Below, in pieces: positions 60,916 through 64,000 of a stretch of DNA of 64,000 nucleotides. The DNA is from Streptomyces blattellae (GTDB taxonomy: Bacteria > Actinomycetota > Actinomycetes > Streptomycetales > Streptomycetaceae). Position numbers and translations under genes: made by a program. The stretch is taken from assembly GCF_009709555.1 (NCBI RefSeq), contig NZ_WJBG01000218.1, positions 1-64,000 on the forward strand, read 5' to 3'. The notes beneath the pieces are model-generated. The model searched no databases and was not told the DNA's origin. It saw only the letters and a program-made list of their open reading frames with translations. Each line of letters opens with the position of its first letter. The first letter of the stretch is position 1.

Positions 60916-61062
60916 GACGCCGAGGCGCTGGGCGGCTTCGTGAAGGCGGAACTGGCGCCCTACAAGTGCCCGCGCGAGGTGGTCTTCCTGGACGCGCCGC
61001 CGCGCACGGCGACCGGCGAACTCCAGCGCTTCAGGCTGCGCGCCGACGCAGCTCGGCGCTGA
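60916..61062 (+). pseudogene. C-terminal remnant of an acyl-CoA ligase
   Basis: The frame DAEALGGFVKAELAPYKCPR to the stop at 61062 matches the last 48 or so residues of benzoate/fatty-acyl-CoA ligases. Only this end remains; the AMP-binding part is absent. The catalytic lysine of the TATGK motif is replaced by glutamate (TATGELQRF). Together these show a dead fragment. G-rich sequence precedes it. Confidence 0.8.
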
Positions 61063-61165
61063 CGGGGTGCCGCTCGCGCCCAGCCTCGCTCCCCCCTCGC
61101 CCCGGGCGGCACGCATGCCCGCAGCCGGGCGGATATGCGGCCGCCCGGCGTGCGACCCTGGCGCC

Positions 61166-61543
61166 ATGGATGACAATCCCCCGCTGCTCCTCATCGTCGA
61201 TGCCGCCAATGTCGTCGGGTCGGTGCCCGACGGGTGGTGGCGGGATCGGCGGGGGGCCGCGGAGCGCTTGCGGGATGCCCTGGCTGCCGAGGGGTTGCCG
61301 GGACATGCCGGGCCCTTGGAGACCGTGCTCGTGGTCGAGGGGGCGGCTCGGGGGGTGGAGTCCGTGCCGGGGGTACGGGTCGAGGCCGCGCCCGGGAGCG
61401 GTGACGACCACATCGTCGAGCTGGTCGCGCGGGCGGCGAACGGCCGAAACTGTCTCGTCGTCACGGCCGACCGTGAACTGCGGCGCCGAGCAACGGCGTT
61501 GGGAGCGGAGGTCACCGGCCCCCGATCGATCCGCCGCCGGTGA
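61166..61543 (+). CDS. NYN/PIN-like small protein
   Basis: The 125-residue protein starts with a conserved acidic strand, LLLIVDAANVVGSVPDGWWRDR, and has GDDHIVELV and CLVVTADRELRRRATALGAEV later. This pattern fits the NYN/PIN-like nuclease fold with its metal-binding aspartates. Activity on RNA is inferred from the fold. The ATG lacks a clear ribosome site. Confidence 0.75.
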   Translation: MDDNPPLLLIVDAANVVGSVPDGWWRDRRGAAERLRDALAAEGLPGHAGPLETVLVVEGAARGVESVPGVRVEAAPGSGDDHIVELVARAANGRNCLVVTADRELRRRATALGAEVTGPRSIRRR

Positions 61544-61714
61544 TCCCGTCCCAGACACCGGGCGGCACCGACCAGGACACGTCCCACCGCGCCGCCGTTC
61601 CGTGTGCCGGGCGCGGATCCGGCACGCATCCGGCACGCGCCCGGCACGGACCCCGACGCGCGCCCAGCACGCATCCGGCGCGGACCCGGCGAGCCTGTCG
61701 GTTGGCTGTTCCGG

Positions 61715-61746
61715 CCCGCAGACTTCAGTGGAGTGGGGTCTGCGGG
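61715..61746 (-). terminator. Terminator after the amino-acid permease
   Basis: CCCGCAGAC at 61715-61723 pairs with GTCTGCGGG at 61738-61746 around a 14-base loop, just past the stop of the minus-strand permease. Imperfect 10-bp repeats with CCGGCACG lie between it and the NYN gene. Confidence 0.6.
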
Positions 61747-61768
61747 GTCGTATCGGCGGCTCGGTCGG

Positions 61769-63295
61769 CTATTGCGGGTCTCCGGGCCTCGGCCCCTTCA
61801 TCACGTCGCCGACCGTCGTCTCCTCGTGCCGTCCGAGACGGCTGTGGGAACGGCCGTAGAGGAAGTACACGACGAAGCCGACGGCCATCCACCCGGCGAA
61901 ACGGACCCAGGTCTCGGCGGGCAGGTTGAGCATCAGCCACAGCGACGCGCACACGGACAGGATCGGGATGAACGGCACCCATGGGGTGCGGAACGCCCGG
62001 TGCAGATCGGGGCGGCTGCGACGGAGGATGATCACGCCGATCGCGACGACCACGAAGGCGAACAGCGTGCCGATGTTGACCAGCTCCGCGAGTTCGCTGA
62101 GGGGGGTGAAGCCGGCGAGGATCGCGATGAGCACGCCGAGCAGGATGGTCGGCCGGTGCGGGGTCCTGAACCTCGGATGGACGTGGGAGAAGAAGCGCGG
62201 CAGGAGCCCGTCACGGCTCATCGCGAAGAAGACCCGGGTCTGACCGAGGAGCAGGATCATGCAGACCGTCGTCAGGCCGACCGCGGCACCGAAGCTGATG
62301 AAGCCCGCGAACCAGGGATGCCCGGTGGCCTTGAAGGCGTCGGCCAGCGGGGCGGTGATGGACAGGTCGGTGTAGTTCTGCATGCCGGTCACGACGATCG
62401 ACACGGCGACATACAGGGTGGTACAGATCAAGAGCGAGCCGAGGATGCCTCGGGGCATGTCACGCTGCGGGTTCTTGGTCTCCTCGGCGGCCGTGGCGAC
62501 GACGTCGAAGCCGATGAAGGCGAAGAAGACGACGGAGGCGGCGGTGAAGATGCCCATCACGCCGAAGTTGGAGGGCGCCCAGCCGAACATCAGCTGGATG
62601 AGCGGGGCTTGCAGGTTGTCCCCCGCCTCCACGGCCTGCGCCTTCGGGATGAACGGGTCGTAGTTGTCGCCGTCGATGAAGAAGGCGCCCGCGATGATCA
62701 CGGTCAGCACCACCGTCACCTTGACGGCGACGACGAGCGAGGTGACCCGCGCGGAGAGCTTGGTGCCGACCACGAGGATGGCGGTGAGCAGCAGGACGAG
62801 CGCGGCGGCGAGGATGTCGAAGCCGAAGCCGTCGGCGCCGTCTCTGGTGCCGAGCGCCTCGGGCAGCTCCCAGCCCGCGTTGTCCATCAGCGAGGCGATG
62901 TAGCCGGACCAGCCGACGGCCACCACCGCCGTGCCGAGCGCGAACTCCAGGACCAGGTCCCAGCCGATGATCCAGGCGGGCAGTTCACCGAGAGAGGCGT
63001 ACGAGAACGTGTACGCGGAGCCTGCGACCGGGACCGTGGAGGCGAACTCGGCGTAGCAGAGCGCGGCGAGCGCGCAGACGACGCCGGCCACGACGAAGGC
63101 CAGCGCCACGGCCGGACCGGCGTTGTTCCTGGCGACCGTGCCGGTGAGGACGAAGATGCCGGTGCCGATGATGACACCGACGCCGAACACCGTCAGATCG
63201 AGCGCGGACAGGGATTTCTTGAGCGCGTGCTCGGGCTCCTCGGTATCGAGGATGGACTGCTCGACCTTCTTCGTCCTGAAGAGGGTGCTGCTCAC
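61769..63295 (-). CDS. APC-family amino-acid permease (CAT type)
   Basis: The 508-residue membrane protein has about 14 hydrophobic segments and the APC signatures GVIIGTGIFVLTGTVARNN and AALCYAEFASTVPVAGSAYTF, then FFAFIGFDVVATAAEE. It belongs to the cationic-amino-acid-transporter-like branch. The specific substrate cannot be told. The GTG at 63295 has GGAGG upstream with seven bases between; longer in-frame starts lack such a site. Confidence 0.9.
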   Translation of the reverse strand: MSSTLFRTKKVEQSILDTEEPEHALKKSLSALDLTVFGVGVIIGTGIFVLTGTVARNNAGPAVALAFVVAGVVCALAALCYAEFASTVPVAGSAYTFSYASLGELPAWIIGWDLVLEFALGTAVVAVGWSGYIASLMDNAGWELPEALGTRDGADGFGFDILAAALVLLLTAILVVGTKLSARVTSLVVAVKVTVVLTVIIAGAFFIDGDNYDPFIPKAQAVEAGDNLQAPLIQLMFGWAPSNFGVMGIFTAASVVFFAFIGFDVVATAAEETKNPQRDMPRGILGSLLICTTLYVAVSIVVTGMQNYTDLSITAPLADAFKATGHPWFAGFISFGAAVGLTTVCMILLLGQTRVFFAMSRDGLLPRFFSHVHPRFRTPHRPTILLGVLIAILAGFTPLSELAELVNIGTLFAFVVVAIGVIILRRSRPDLHRAFRTPWVPFIPILSVCASLWLMLNLPAETWVRFAGWMAVGFVVYFLYGRSHSRLGRHEETTVGDVMKGPRPGDPQ

Positions 63296-63381
63296 GGGCG
63301 TACCTCCCACGCTGTGTCGTCCTCGACATGATCGAGAGGGGGCGTGGTGCGTATGCCCCGGCGCAGGTCGTCTCACACGAA

Positions 63382-63423
63382 TGGGCCGGTTTCACCACCC
63401 TTGGCGGTGGTGAAACCGGCCCA
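63382..63423 (-). terminator. Terminator after dxs
   Basis: Positions 63382-63399 and 63406-63423 form a perfect 18-bp stem with a six-base loop. It lies about 197 bases past the dxs stop and before the permease leader on the minus strand. Confidence 0.7.
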
Positions 63424-63500
63424 CTCGGACACGCGGCGGGGCGCTGGGCGCTCCGTCGGCTGTGTCGACTTCCGGCTCCGCCGCGGGGCCGCGACAGGCC

Positions 63501-63526
63501 GTCGGTCGTCGGTCGTCGGTCGTCGG
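63501..63526. repeat. 7-bp microsatellite
   Basis: GTCGGTC is repeated three times, followed by GTCGG. It lies in the dxs 3' flank. Confidence 0.85.
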
Positions 63527-63619
63527 CACCACCGTGGCTGGTCGCTGCTGCTCGCTCCCCCATCGCGGCGCAGCCGCATATGGACCCAGCCGGCGGAGCG
63601 CCCAGCGGCCCGGCCCCGC

Positions 63620-64000
63620 TCAGTCGCGCGCGGGTTCCACCGTGGCCTCCGGACGGTCGAACCGGCCGTCCAGCTTGGAGACCAGCCCGGTGACCTGGCG
63701 GGCGATGTCGGGGGCGGTCAGCCCGATCTCGGCCATGACCTCCGTGCGGGAGGCGTGGTCGAGGAAGCGCGGCGGGATGCCGAAGTCACGCAGCGGGACA
63801 TCGACGCCGGCGTCGCGCAGGGTCTGGGCGATCGCCGAGCCGACGCCGCCGACGCGGGAGTTGTCCTCGACGGTGACGACCACGCGGTGCCGCTCCGCGA
63901 GGGGGGCCATGGCCTCGTCGACCGGCTTGACCCAGCGCGGGTCGACGACGGTCGTGGAGATGCCCTGCTGGTCGAGCAGGGCGGCGATGTCCAGGCACAT
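63620..64000 (-). CDS. dxs: 1-deoxy-D-xylulose-5-phosphate synthase, C-terminal part (runs off the window)
   Basis: The visible 126 residues are the end of DXS, which joins pyruvate and glyceraldehyde 3-phosphate with thiamine diphosphate in the first step of the MEP isoprenoid pathway. The segment VVDPRWVKPVDEAMAPLAERH, then VTVEDNSRVGGVGSAIAQ and LRDFGIPPRFLDHASRTEVM, is characteristic of the transketolase C-terminal domain of DXS. The gene begins beyond position 64000, so the first visible Met is internal. A hairpin at 63382-63423 follows. Confidence 0.92.
   Translation of the reverse strand: MCLDIAALLDQQGISTTVVDPRWVKPVDEAMAPLAERHRVVVTVEDNSRVGGVGSAIAQTLRDAGVDVPLRDFGIPPRFLDHASRTEVMAEIGLTAPDIARQVTGLVSKLDGRFDRPEATVEPARD

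Noticed and set aside
61604-63331. 575-codon plus-strand frame opposite the amino-acid permease
   Set aside because: It is the antisense shadow of the permease, dominated by Asp, Glu, Arg and Gly with no domain.
1-64000. tRNA or rRNA genes
   Set aside because: Reading through the intergenic regions I saw no cloverleaf-like segments with a T-loop GGTTCGAATCC-type core and no rRNA sequence.

Overview
The window is chromosomal DNA of a Streptomyces or a very close actinomycete. GC content and third-position GC are very high, GTG starts and 4-base GTGA/ATGA overlaps are common, and several families are typical of streptomycetes: a conservon (sensor/roadblock/DUF742/GTPase), the hemE - DUF3000 - whiI - RNase D - thiolase - FadB block, and HemQ-type heme synthesis. 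I see no rRNA, tRNA, CRISPR array or phage genes.

Left part (1-10.3 kb) is the accessory region. An IS110-family element, whose outer end is cut by the window edge, lies directly upstream of a three-gene class I lanthipeptide operon: a full-length LanB dehydratase, a LanC cyclase, and a fusion of a SpaB_C/thiopeptide-type domain with an FxLD-type isoaspartyl-methyltransferase-like domain. No precursor peptide is visible in the window. An unrecognised 378-residue protein and about 1 kb of gene-free, apparently degenerate sequence follow.

From 10.3 to 31.9 kb, an osmoprotectant ABC transporter is split. The substrate-binding lipoprotein (10.9-11.8 kb) is separated from its ATPase and two permeases (16.2-18.7 kb) by an oppositely oriented four-gene conservon. 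Next come a flavinylation operon (ferric-reductase-like membrane protein, FMN-binding protein, ApbE), two two-component systems facing each other, a UPF0104 membrane protein, msrB, murC, a 24-bp minisatellite, a RibD-like reductase and zapE.

From 32 to 45 kb lie a small secreted protein, a beta-carbonic anhydrase coupled to a SulP transporter (probable bicarbonate uptake), a slipin with a repetitive tail, a Tat-exported PhoX-like protein, a lipoprotein deacetylase, a 59-residue zinc-ribbon protein, a methyltransferase, an MNIO (DUF692) enzyme with DUF4142 and TIGR04222-type membrane partners, and a secreted peptidase.

The right part (45-64 kb) is mostly core: hemG-hemQ and hemE for heme, a rhomboid protease, whiI preceded by a sigma-WhiG-like promoter, RNase D, a beta-oxidation thiolase/FadB pair, an oxidoreductase, a decayed acyl-CoA ligase fragment in G-rich sequence, an amino-acid permease and the 3' end of dxs. 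At least six genes appear to have leaderless transcripts, with a TANNNT box 6-8 bases before the start codon.
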